This document shows positions 43,055-51,595 of a stretch of DNA of 64,000 nucleotides, piece after piece. How positions within the stretch are numbered: the stretch's first letter is position 1; each line of letters begins with the position of its first letter. The DNA lies in assembly GCF_031729055.1 (NCBI RefSeq), contig NZ_JAVMIP010000001.1, positions 432,427-496,426 of the forward strand, in the 5' to 3' direction. Under the pieces are notes generated by a model, which was not told where the DNA came from, did no database searches, and was given only the letters and a program-made list of their open reading frames with translations. The translations under genes were made by a program, and so were the position numbers. Origin of the DNA: Pseudocalidococcus azoricus BACA0444. Its GTDB lineage: Bacteria; Cyanobacteriota; Cyanobacteriia; Thermosynechococcales; Thermosynechococcaceae.

Positions 43055-45103
43055 TTAGGAGTGGGGTTCACCAAAGAGGATGACTGAGCAGGGTAATTCT
43101 TTCACGACTTGGGTGGTAATGTCACTCACAGCCAACCCTCCGGTTGTTCGCCGCCGAATTGAGCGCATTAAGACTAAATCCCGACTGGCGGCCTGGCAAA
43201 GAATGGCACTGGCAATATCGGATTCAGCCACGGTTTGAATATCAATACAGACAGGGCGGCTATCCGGTGGCAAAATCCGGGCTAATTCTGCCTCAAACTG
43301 GGTCATCTGTTCACTGGGAATACCGGGTAAACAAACATGGAGGAGAGTGACATCGGCTTGACTGGCGGCAGCTAAGGCCTGGGCAAAGCCAACGATTCTC
43401 AGGGTTGGGGCCGTGAGGTCTCGGACTGGAACAAGGATGGATTGAATATTCTCCGGTTCATCCAAAAGACGAGTAATGGCCACAGGACAATGGGCTGACC
43501 AAAGAATGCTATCAATGACGGTGCCAAACAGCCGTGCTCGCAAACCCGTTTTTTCCGACCAACCAACAATAATTAAATTGCTATTTTCCTCCCGACTCAG
43601 GCGGGTAATCCCCAGGGGAACATCATCATCAATCCGTAGCTGTGGCTCTAGGGGAACGGCATAGGCTTGGCCAATTTCCACGGCCCGCCGTAAGAGTTTT
43701 TGGCCCCGTTGCAAGCTGGTTTCCAGGCCTGGATCATCCATGTGAACAGCCGCCCGGGTAACCACTAATGGGACAACTCGCCCCTGTTCATGGCGGGCCA
43801 ACAACGCCGCTAGTTGAATTAAGGAGCGTTCTGTTTGGGGGTTCTGGACTGGGACAATCACAGTGAAAGGGGCAGAGTCATCTGTCTCCCCCTCTAAACC
43901 AGCTGTATCCCGCCACAGTTCATCAACCGTATCAGTTTCTGGTTGTGGCACAGGAATCCGACTGGCCACCCGTGAGGTGATCAATGGCCCCAGAATGGAG
44001 GTGACGACCATCAAAACAATCACACTATTCAAAATATCCTGGGTCAAAATTCCCTGTTGATATCCGACTAGGGTAGCCGCTAAGGTGGCCGCCACTTGGG
44101 GCAAAGACAAAGACCACATACTGAGCATTTCTACCCGGCTGTACCGATAAATCACACTTGCCAACCAGGCCGCGACGAATTTACTGCCAATCAAACCACC
44201 CACAATGGCCAGGGTTAGGCCCCAAGAACTGAGGGTTTTTAGAAAAGCGGGGAGGTCAATCAGTAAGCCCATATCAATGAAAAAGAAGGGAATAAACAGC
44301 ACCCCACCAACAAACTCCACCTTCTCCTTAACCGGACTTTCCCCAATCACATCATTAACGGCCAGGCCGGCCAAAAATGCCCCGACAATTTGCTCAATGC
44401 CAATCACCTGCGCACCCACGGAGGCCACAAACAAGGCTAAGAGAACAAATAAAAACTGGTTCCCCTCATTGTCTCCTGAGCGTCTAAAAAACTCTTTCCC
44501 GACCCGATCAATGCCCCAAAGGACTGCCACCGAATAGACTGCCAAGGCCACCAGTAGCAGCATTAAGCTCCAAGCCGTAAAGTTTCCGGCCGCAATCCCG
44601 ACGCAAATGGCTAAAACTAACAGAGCGGCTGTATCCGTAAAAATTGTCGCCCCAATCGTGACGGTAATGGCTTCGTTTTGCACAACCCCCAATCGACTGA
44701 CAATGGGATAGGCCAACAGGGTATGGGAGGCAAACAAGGAGCCGATCAATAACGCCCCATTCCAGCCAAACCCAAACCAGCGTCCGACCAGCATCCCAGT
44801 TATTAAGGGGACAATAAAGGTCAAAAAGCCAAAGCCCATGGAGCGATTGCGGGTTTTCCGAAATTGGCTCAGATCAATCTCCAGGCCCGCCACAAACATT
44901 AAATAGATTTTGCCCACCCCTGAGAGCAGCACCATTGTTTCAGTTTTGTGATTAAGAAACTGGAGACCACTGGGGCCAAGGATCACACCTGCTAAGAGTA
45001 ACCCCACCAGGCCTGGGAGCTTGATCCGCTCAAAAATCGGGGGAATCGAGAGACTGACAGCAATGAGAATTGTAAAAATAAAAACTGGATTATCGAGTAG
45101 CAC
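43055..45103 (-). CDS. CPA2-family Na+(K+)/H+ antiporter with two Usp-like domains
   Basis: An inner-membrane antiporter, about 680 aa. Residues about 1-400 form a Na_H_Exchanger domain of 12-13 helices (PVFIFTILIAVSLSIPPIFE, then GLVGLLLAGVILGPSGL; also IGATIFTDTAALLVLAI and the family Asp in that segment). Two universal-stress-protein-like domains follow: FTVIVPVQNPQTERSLIQLA … NLIIVGWSEKTGLRARLFGT, and IQSILVPVRDLTAPTLRIVG. The start is uncertain: GTG 45103 gives a natural N-terminus, while a TTG at 45145 adds 14 residues that look non-coding. Confidence 0.83.
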   Translation of the reverse strand: MLLDNPVFIFTILIAVSLSIPPIFERIKLPGLVGLLLAGVILGPSGLQFLNHKTETMVLLSGVGKIYLMFVAGLEIDLSQFRKTRNRSMGFGFLTFIVPLITGMLVGRWFGFGWNGALLIGSLFASHTLLAYPIVSRLGVVQNEAITVTIGATIFTDTAALLVLAICVGIAAGNFTAWSLMLLLVALAVYSVAVLWGIDRVGKEFFRRSGDNEGNQFLFVLLALFVASVGAQVIGIEQIVGAFLAGLAVNDVIGESPVKEKVEFVGGVLFIPFFFIDMGLLIDLPAFLKTLSSWGLTLAIVGGLIGSKFVAAWLASVIYRYSRVEMLSMWSLSLPQVAATLAATLVGYQQGILTQDILNSVIVLMVVTSILGPLITSRVASRIPVPQPETDTVDELWRDTAGLEGETDDSAPFTVIVPVQNPQTERSLIQLAALLARHEQGRVVPLVVTRAAVHMDDPGLETSLQRGQKLLRRAVEIGQAYAVPLEPQLRIDDDVPLGITRLSREENSNLIIVGWSEKTGLRARLFGTVIDSILWSAHCPVAITRLLDEPENIQSILVPVRDLTAPTLRIVGFAQALAAASQADVTLLHVCLPGIPSEQMTQFEAELARILPPDSRPVCIDIQTVAESDIASAILCQAASRDLVLMRSIRRRTTGGLAVSDITTQVVKELPCSVILFGEPHS

Positions 45104-45213
45104 AAGTCCCCCAGAACAAATTGCCCCAGGCCTGAGTATAGCCAAGGAATTGAGCGTCCTTAAATTCCCAAGTTTGCTGTGATCCCAATCCTGGCATTGG
45201 CCACCGATGGGAT

Positions 45214-46071
45214 TCAGTTGGCCAAGGCGGTTAAGGTGCAGGTGGTGGTCAAAAGAACGTCATAGTTGTCTAATAAATCAAAAAACTTGGCCTGGTCAAA
45301 GCTGCGGGGATCACTGCGGGCCCCATCCCGATCCACATCCTTGTGACTGACAATCCGATCCGGTTGAACTCTTGTCCGGGCCACCAACCAGGCCAAGGAG
45401 CGATATTGGGCATCCGTATAGCCACTGTGATAATCCCTCTCATTCATGCCATCGGCCGGGGTTTCTAGGGAAATGTGGTAGGCAAAATTATTCACAGAGG
45501 AGGGGACTTTGGTACTACTTAAAACCGATTCCCCATTGAACTCAGAATTCCCTGCCCCATAGGCGCGCGCCTCCGGTGGAACGACATAGACCACTGTCCC
45601 ATCTAAGCCAATCATTGTGTGGTAGCTCACTTGGTCAGCATCGCGGGGATTATAGGCCTGAAACAAACTGAGGGCACTGTCAATGGTTCCCACCGTTTCA
45701 TGGAGGACAATCAGGAGGGCATTATTGACTGGCCGACCTTGAATGTCTTTGGTGAGCCTTGGCCCGTAATTAGTGGCATCCGCTTTTTTCCAGATTTCCT
45801 TGGGGTGATATTTGGGGAGTTGGCGGGCCAGGTCTTGGGGACGGGGGATCGGACTTGACTGAAGTGGGGGACAGGCCAGGCCGGGTTTAATCACTCCCGT
45901 ATTCACCGCCGGGACATATTCATTCATCACCGCTGTGATCTCGGCCTGGAGTTGGGCTTGGTGTTGAGCGTGGACTTTCTCTGCCAGATCTCGCTGCCCC
46001 TGGAGGAGGACGACAATCGCCAGCATCGCCAAGAAGAAACTGAGACTCCAGAGCATTTGTTTTTTGATCAT
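45214..46071 (-). CDS. N-acetylmuramoyl-L-alanine amidase (amidase_2/PGRP fold)
   Basis: A 285-residue periplasmic or membrane-anchored peptidoglycan amidase. An N-terminal hydrophobic anchor or signal (MLWSLSFFLAMLAIVVLL) precedes the zinc-amidase domain: LIVLHETVGTIDSALSLF (first zinc His), VSYHTMIGLDGTVVYVVPPE, then AYHISLETPADG and the late RIVSHKDVDRDGARSDP (zinc His and catalytic Asp/Arg region). It hydrolyses the amide between MurNAc and L-Ala. It lies between two divergently placed CPA2 antiporter genes. Confidence 0.87.
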   Translation of the reverse strand: MIKKQMLWSLSFFLAMLAIVVLLQGQRDLAEKVHAQHQAQLQAEITAVMNEYVPAVNTGVIKPGLACPPLQSSPIPRPQDLARQLPKYHPKEIWKKADATNYGPRLTKDIQGRPVNNALLIVLHETVGTIDSALSLFQAYNPRDADQVSYHTMIGLDGTVVYVVPPEARAYGAGNSEFNGESVLSSTKVPSSVNNFAYHISLETPADGMNERDYHSGYTDAQYRSLAWLVARTRVQPDRIVSHKDVDRDGARSDPRSFDQAKFFDLLDNYDVLLTTTCTLTALAN

Positions 46072-46298
46072 TGCCGTCTAACCGGATTGCAACTCACACC
46101 TTAAATAACCAGTAAACCTAAATTTGCCGGCCCGGCCTGTGTGGTAGCAGACAGTTTGTCCAATTGGCAGTAGCAGATTTTTACCCCAAAGGCCAGAACT
46201 TTCCCTATCCAGAACCACCCGCCGTAAGCTCCCAGAAAATCACTTAAAGTTAAGTAATGTGACACACCTTTAATCTATCTCCCCTCCAAGGCAATTCT

Positions 46299-48599
46299 GT
46301 GCAAGAAGATTTCCGACTCATTATTGATCTGGTGACGGTGTTAGGGATTGCGGCCATCGGCGGCCTCCTTGCAGCCCTACTGAAGCAACCGACCCTTTTG
46401 GGTTATTTAATTGGGGGCATGATTGTTGGCCCGGCTGGCCTGGGTTGGATTAAGGAAGTCGTCCAAGTCGAAACCCTGGCCCAATTTGGGGTCGCTTTTT
46501 TACTGTTTACCTTGGGGGTCAGCTTTTCCCTGAGTGAAATCAAGAAAGTCCAGGGTATTAGCTTAGGGGGGGGTATTCTCCAAATCCTCCTCACTATTTT
46601 GGTCACAACTGGCATTTCCCTCTGGGTCGGCTGGGTTAATTCTCCCCAGGAGGGTGTTTTTCTCGGGGCCATTTTATCCCTCTCCTCCACGGCTGTGGTT
46701 TTGCGGAGTTTGATGGACAGCAATAGCACCAATACCCCGCCCGGTCAGGTAATGTTGGGCATTCTGGTGGTGCAGGATCTGGCGGTGGGTCTGATGTTAG
46801 CCGTACTACCGGCCTTGGATAAACCCCCAGAGGAGTTGGGGATTGCCTTGGCCTGGGCCTTAGTTCAAATTGCCCTGATTGCTGGGGGAGCCGTAATTGC
46901 CGGGATCTGGCTCATTCCCCCCTTGTTACGGTTGTTGGCCCGGACCGAGAGCCGGGAATTATTCTTGCTTGGAGTGGTCGCGCTCTGTTTGGGGATCGCC
47001 CTATTGACAGATCGCCTCGGCCTTTCGATTGAAATTGGGGCCTTCATTGCGGGGCTGATGATCTCGGAGGTGGAGTATGCCGATCAGACCCTTTCCTATG
47101 TGGAGCCGTTACGGGATATTTTTGCCACCCTCTTTTTTGCCGCCATTGGGATGTTGATTGACCCGGTCTTTCTCTGGAATCACTGGGAGCTAATTCTGGG
47201 CCTGGTGGCCTTGGTGATTATTGGCAAGTTTTGTATTATCACCCCCATCGTCAAGCTGTTTGGCTATTCCTGGAAAACGGCCTTGATTACGGGCATCGGC
47301 CTGACCCAAATTGGGGAATTTTCCTTTGTCCTGGCTAGTGAAGGACAATCCCTCGGCCTGGTGTCGCGGCAAGTGTATCTGCTGATCCTGGGGACAACAG
47401 CGGTGACATTAATCGTGACTCCCTTTCTCTTAAAAGCCGTACCCTTATTGATGGGGTTACCTTGGTTCCAGGCCTGGTTTCAGAATGATGATCGGGTGAT
47501 TGAAATGGGTGAAACCGAATTACCGCAACAAAATCACCTCATTGTCTGTGGCTATGGACGCGTTGGGCAGAGTATTGTCCAACTGTTACGGGAACAAAAT
47601 TATCCTGTCTTGGTGATTGATCAAAGTGAAGAGGCGATTCAGAAACTCCGCCAGACGGATATTCCCTATCTCTATGGCAATGCCTCTAGCCCGACCGTAT
47701 TAGAAAAAGCGGGTGTCTCCCAGGCCTTGGGGATGGCCATCGCTCTTTCCGACAGCATGAGTACCCGGTTATGTCTCAAACGGGGATTGGAATTTGCCCC
47801 AGAGTTAGATGTGATTGTCCGGGCCAATCAAGACAAAGACATTGAACTGCTCTACCAACTGGGGGCGCGGGAAGTGGTGCAGCCGGAGTTTGAAGCCAGC
47901 CTGGAACTTGCGGCCCATTTGTTGTTTAGCTTGGGCCTATCTGAGCCAAAAATTCAGCGGCAAGTCCAAAATATTCGCAACCGACACTACCAAGATTTAC
48001 GGGGAGAACGCTCGGCCATGTTGGTTTCCCGTGAACTTCGCCAGGCCGCGCGCGACTTAAATAGCCAATGGCAGACCTTAGCCGATAACTCCCCAGTCCT
48101 GGGCATGAGTCTCAAGGATATTGAACTGCGGCAATTGACGGGGGCAACTTTGTTAGCGGTGATGCGAGCCGATGGAACCGAAATTGACTACCCCGGCGGG
48201 GAAACAGAACTCCAGGCCGGTGATCGCTTGTTGATTACAGGGCAACCCACTGAGATTAAAGCGGCCCAGGCCCTCTTTAGTGAACCGACCCCATTCGTCA
48301 CGCCAATTCTCAACGGTGGCCATGGGAATGGGGATGTCATTGCCAATTTGTGGCTGATGTTACCGCCGGATAGTGCTGGGATTAATTGTCCCTTAGGAGA
48401 GGTGGGGTTGCCCCAGGGAGTCATTGTCCAAGCCCTGCGCCGTGATGGGATCTTTTCGATGCTACCCAATGCCGACATCATTCTTGAGGGAGGGGATCGC
48501 CTCCTACTGCGGGGGCCAGTGAATGATTTGACCCTAGCTGGGGATATTCTCACAGCCCGATCTGTTTTGCTGGCATCCCCCCAATTGGAAGCCGTCTAA
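46299..48599 (+). CDS. CPA2 monovalent cation:H+ antiporter with TrkA-N and TrkA-C domains (KefB-like)
   Basis: The product has 766 residues and a GTG start. The N-terminal Na_H_Exchanger domain (about 1-395) has LLGYLIGGMIVGPAGLGW, LLFTLGVSFSLSEIKKVQG and LSSTAVVLRSLMDSNS. A TrkA-N (RCK) domain follows from about residue 407 with the NAD-binding loop LIVCGYGRVGQSIVQLL. Two TrkA-C domains finish the protein (TLLAVMRADGTEIDYPGGET, then LLITGQP; and VIVQALRRDGIFSMLPNADI, then LLLRGPV). It is likely a K+ or Na+ efflux antiporter gated by nucleotides. Convergent with the EgtC gene, 16 bp away. Confidence 0.9.
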   Translation: MQEDFRLIIDLVTVLGIAAIGGLLAALLKQPTLLGYLIGGMIVGPAGLGWIKEVVQVETLAQFGVAFLLFTLGVSFSLSEIKKVQGISLGGGILQILLTILVTTGISLWVGWVNSPQEGVFLGAILSLSSTAVVLRSLMDSNSTNTPPGQVMLGILVVQDLAVGLMLAVLPALDKPPEELGIALAWALVQIALIAGGAVIAGIWLIPPLLRLLARTESRELFLLGVVALCLGIALLTDRLGLSIEIGAFIAGLMISEVEYADQTLSYVEPLRDIFATLFFAAIGMLIDPVFLWNHWELILGLVALVIIGKFCIITPIVKLFGYSWKTALITGIGLTQIGEFSFVLASEGQSLGLVSRQVYLLILGTTAVTLIVTPFLLKAVPLLMGLPWFQAWFQNDDRVIEMGETELPQQNHLIVCGYGRVGQSIVQLLREQNYPVLVIDQSEEAIQKLRQTDIPYLYGNASSPTVLEKAGVSQALGMAIALSDSMSTRLCLKRGLEFAPELDVIVRANQDKDIELLYQLGAREVVQPEFEASLELAAHLLFSLGLSEPKIQRQVQNIRNRHYQDLRGERSAMLVSRELRQAARDLNSQWQTLADNSPVLGMSLKDIELRQLTGATLLAVMRADGTEIDYPGGETELQAGDRLLITGQPTEIKAAQALFSEPTPFVTPILNGGHGNGDVIANLWLMLPPDSAGINCPLGEVGLPQGVIVQALRRDGIFSMLPNADIILEGGDRLLLRGPVNDLTLAGDILTARSVLLASPQLEAV

Positions 48600-48615
48600 A
48601 GGATCACTCAGTCAC

Positions 48616-49395
48616 CTAAATTGGGAAATACTGCGGCTCAATGCCTGGTCCAATCAGGAGTAGAGAATTTTCCTTCATCAGTTCCCATTTTTCCTGGGGG
48701 TTAAAGGGTTCCGAGGCAATTTGTACCCCCCCTGGATTTTGCCAATAGAGGGTTGGGATGGGTTCAGGATTACCGCAGCGGGCGGCGAGGAGATAGTTAC
48801 CATCGGTGACAACCATATTTAAGGCCACTCGAACTCCATTGGCTTCAGCTAGTTCTAGTACTATGCGGAGGGTTTGGCGGAGGGCCATAATTGGGGAAAG
48901 TTGGGGATTCGAGACCATTTCACTGCAAAATAGGGCAAACAGATGTTCAGAATCTGTAGTTCCCTCAATCAGGGCATAGGATAAGTCGTTGAGGCGATTG
49001 CGAATGGGGCGATAGAGGCTCTGCCGGAAGTTTTCAATAAAACCGTTATGAATACCTAACCAGCGGCCCCAGCGAAAGGGTTGGGAATTACTCAGTTGTA
49101 CCGCTTGCCCAGGGGTGGCACTTCTGACACTGGCCAGAACACAGCCGGACTCCACAAAGCGGGCTAAATGCTCTGTGAAATTTAAATCACTCCAAATCGG
49201 GAGGACTTGCCGATATAAAAACGGTTCTACGGCCTGGCGGGGATGATACCAACCGACTCCAAAGCCATCGGCATTCAGTAAGCCTACGGTCATCTCACGG
49301 GGTAAGTAGCTTTGGACTAGGAGAGAATGCTCTGGGATTAATATTAAATGTTCAAGACTGCGAACCGGCCCCAAATAGGCTAAGAGACGACACAT
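48616..49395 (-). CDS. EgtC-like class II glutamine amidotransferase
   Basis: A 259-residue Ntn hydrolase. After removal of Met, Cys2 (MCRLLAYLG) is the nucleophile. Other features are LLNADGFGVGWYHP, SGCVLASVRSATPG, NSQPFRWGRWLGIHNGFIEN and EGTTDSEHLFALF. In mycobacteria EgtC removes the gamma-Glu from the ergothioneine intermediate. Whether this one does so is inferred from family resemblance and from the EgtB-like gene at 26.2 kb. I chose ATG 49395 rather than 49404 because the nucleophile Cys must be residue 2. Confidence 0.8.
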   Translation of the reverse strand: MCRLLAYLGPVRSLEHLILIPEHSLLVQSYLPREMTVGLLNADGFGVGWYHPRQAVEPFLYRQVLPIWSDLNFTEHLARFVESGCVLASVRSATPGQAVQLSNSQPFRWGRWLGIHNGFIENFRQSLYRPIRNRLNDLSYALIEGTTDSEHLFALFCSEMVSNPQLSPIMALRQTLRIVLELAEANGVRVALNMVVTDGNYLLAARCGNPEPIPTLYWQNPGGVQIASEPFNPQEKWELMKENSLLLIGPGIEPQYFPI

Positions 49396-49744
49396 AGCAG
49401 GCAAAACTCCAGGGGGACTAACTTTAATTATGGGGGCTACCCTTGCACAAGGCTGGATCCTGGCTCAACCTAGTAAGGCTCACCGTTGTTAGGGGTTGGG
49501 TTGACCGGGGGCTAATTTAAGTCATTCAAAGATAATGCTGATCACTATACTAAAGGTTTCATCGTGGTAGTCGGCCCGATTAAGGCAATGGATAGATGGA
49601 CTCTCTGTTTGGGATGTCATCCTGCTGACTAGAGCCTGGAATCCCCTGACTGTTAGGTTAGAGAAAGTTAATTTGGTTGATCCATGTGCTGATCGACCGG
49701 AATCAAGATTTGGTTTAATTGCACTCCTGCGAGATTTTAATCCT
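49396..49744. other. 349-bp divergent gap with no recognised gene
   Basis: This lies between the 5' ends of the EgtC-like gene (minus) and the TolQ-like gene (plus), so it must hold both promoters. I saw no convincing -10/-35 pair, operator, small ORF or RNA. Confidence 0.4.
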
Positions 49745-51079
49745 ATGCCCCTGATTGTGCCCCCTTCACTGCCCGCCCGTAAGTCCATTGATGCCAATAT
49801 CTGGTTAGCCCTTGTTGGGGGCCTGGTGGGGACGGTGATTATTTATGCGATCCTGATCCCGTTTCAGACGAGTTATATTGGGCAGTTGCTGTTTAATCGG
49901 GGTTGGACTCAGCCCGTGGTGATTTTGTTTGCCCTCTTAGTGGCGATTTTTACTCTCCTCAAGTGGATGCGAGTCCTAGTCGAGGAGCGGGCCCTGAGGC
50001 AGGCCTGGATTCCCGGAAATTTTCCGATCCAATCCCCGACCGATGAGCAACTTTGGGATTTTCAACAAACTCTGAGTAAACGCCGGGCGGTTTTGCCGAT
50101 TCGTTGTGCCCGGATTTTGGGAGCTTATATGCAGGGGCAAACCCGAGAAGCCGCTGCCGAGATGGCCTTGGATGATGGGGCCGCAGCCAGTGCCGCTTCG
50201 GAGAGTTCCTATACCTTGCCGCGAGTTTTGGTCTGGGCAATTCCACTGCTGGGGTTTATCGGTACTGTCGTTGGGATTAGCCAGGCCGTGGATGGATTTT
50301 CTCGCTTTCTCCAGGCCGCCCAAGAGGTGGATCAAATTAAAGAAGGGATTGGCAGTGTCACAACTGGGTTGGCTGTAGCCTTTGATACAACCCTGCTGGC
50401 CCTGGTGCTGAGTGTCTTGGTGATGATTCCCCTGGTGATGGTGGAGCGACTGGAATCCCAGTTATTGCTGAATATGGACAGTTACATCAATGACTTTGTG
50501 TTGGGGCGCATTAGCGGGACTGGGGCGGAAACAGCCGGGCCCAGTTTGGGGGTAGAGGAGTTACGGCAAACGGTACAGGAGGTCTTACGGGCAGAGTTAC
50601 CGGGCCTGGAGGAAAAAATTGTCCCCCTGCCCGAAAAACTCGAAACGGTCTTAAATCAGTTTGGGCGACTTTCCCAGGCCTTGGCCAATGACCGCAAGCA
50701 ATTTTTAGCCACCTTAACGGAAACTCAGGAAACCCAGGCCCAGGCCCTCGAGCAACTGTTAGCTCAATTTCATCATCAAGGGGCATTACTCCTGGAGACA
50801 ATGCAGCAGGGACAGGTGGAAGCTTCTAGTAAAATCACCAGTCAAGCCGCTGAAGTGGCCCAAGTTCTTGCTCAAACCAATCAAATTTTGCAGCAGCGAT
50901 TGGAGGTGATTACTTCCCTGGATGGAGCCTTAAAAACCCTAGCGGATACGGGGAGTTTACAAGGGGTATTGAAGGATCTAGAGGTAACTTTAATTCAACT
51001 CCAACCCACCCTCCAGCAACTTTCCCAACCGCGGCGTGTCACCCTGGTTGAACAGGCCTGGGATCACAACAAATCCTAA
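49745..51079 (+). CDS. MotA/TolQ/ExbB-family channel protein with long coiled-coil tail
   Basis: A 444-residue protein. Three membrane segments: NIWLALVGGLVGTVIIYAIL, WTQPVVILFALLVAIFTLL, and the channel core YTLPRVLVWAIPLLGFIGTV then VGISQAVDGF, with GIGSVTTGLAVAFDTTLLAL, then VLSVLVMIPLVMVERLE. The GFIGTVVGI and T-G-LA-AFDTT segments are the family signature. After residue about 270 comes a long cytoplasmic helical tail (EELRQTVQEVLRAELPGLEE … QILQQRLEVI) that ordinary ExbB/TolQ lack. ATG 49745 is chosen over the in-frame start at 49673, which adds 24 non-native residues. Partner: the TolR-like gene 66 bp downstream. Confidence 0.82.
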   Translation: MPLIVPPSLPARKSIDANIWLALVGGLVGTVIIYAILIPFQTSYIGQLLFNRGWTQPVVILFALLVAIFTLLKWMRVLVEERALRQAWIPGNFPIQSPTDEQLWDFQQTLSKRRAVLPIRCARILGAYMQGQTREAAAEMALDDGAAASAASESSYTLPRVLVWAIPLLGFIGTVVGISQAVDGFSRFLQAAQEVDQIKEGIGSVTTGLAVAFDTTLLALVLSVLVMIPLVMVERLESQLLLNMDSYINDFVLGRISGTGAETAGPSLGVEELRQTVQEVLRAELPGLEEKIVPLPEKLETVLNQFGRLSQALANDRKQFLATLTETQETQAQALEQLLAQFHHQGALLLETMQQGQVEASSKITSQAAEVAQVLAQTNQILQQRLEVITSLDGALKTLADTGSLQGVLKDLEVTLIQLQPTLQQLSQPRRVTLVEQAWDHNKS

Positions 51080-51145
51080 GCCTTAGCATTGCCTAATCCT
51101 GCCCGATCTATCTACCTGAAACCTCACCGAAGGTCTTGATGAATT

Positions 51146-51595
51146 ATGCCCCGCCGCCATCACGCTCCTGAACTGGATCTCTTTCCATTCCTGTCTGTCT
51201 TGGCCTGTACCATTGGCACGCTGATTCTGATGGTGGTGGTGATCAGTACCAGCAGTCTGCAAAAAGACCGGAGTAATGTCCAAATTTTGGCCCGGGAAAC
51301 CGCCCAAGGTGAAAAAACGCCCCGTTATGTTGAATGTCTGGCCAAAGGAGTCTTGATTCATCCCCAAAGAACCCTGGTTCCCACGGCCCAACTGGATAGC
51401 CCCACCGCTGCCTTTACTAAACTCGTCAATCAGATCAAAAGTCGTCCATCGGAATATATTATCGTTGCGGTGCGCCCCGATGGCTTTGACTGCTTTGAAA
51501 AAGCGCGGGCCGTGGTGGAGCAAGCCGGGGTGGCCATTGGTTTTGAACCCTTTAATGCGGATTGGAAACTTTGTTTGAAGCAACCCTGCCAATGA
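51146..51595 (+). CDS. ExbD/TolR-like membrane protein lacking the usual channel Asp
   Basis: A 149-residue single-pass protein: short basic cytoplasmic N-terminus, one membrane helix (LFPFLSVLACTIGTLILMVV), then a compact periplasmic domain (EYIIVAVRPDGFDCFEKARA). The ELDLFPFLSVL start aligns with the ExbD/TolR 'PFIDV' region, but the conserved proton-carrying Asp is Ser17; the only nearby acid is Asp11, just outside the helix. It has no OmpA-like peptidoglycan-binding domain. Its stop overlaps the mutL start by 4 bp (ATGA). With the TolQ-like protein it should form a stator-like complex of unknown role. Confidence 0.7.
   Translation: MPRRHHAPELDLFPFLSVLACTIGTLILMVVVISTSSLQKDRSNVQILARETAQGEKTPRYVECLAKGVLIHPQRTLVPTAQLDSPTAAFTKLVNQIKSRPSEYIIVAVRPDGFDCFEKARAVVEQAGVAIGFEPFNADWKLCLKQPCQ

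Noticed and set aside
49745..51595. Zorya-type ZorAB defence system
   Set aside because: The partner has no OmpA-like domain and no ZorC, ZorD or ZorE gene follows. Only the stator-like architecture is shared.
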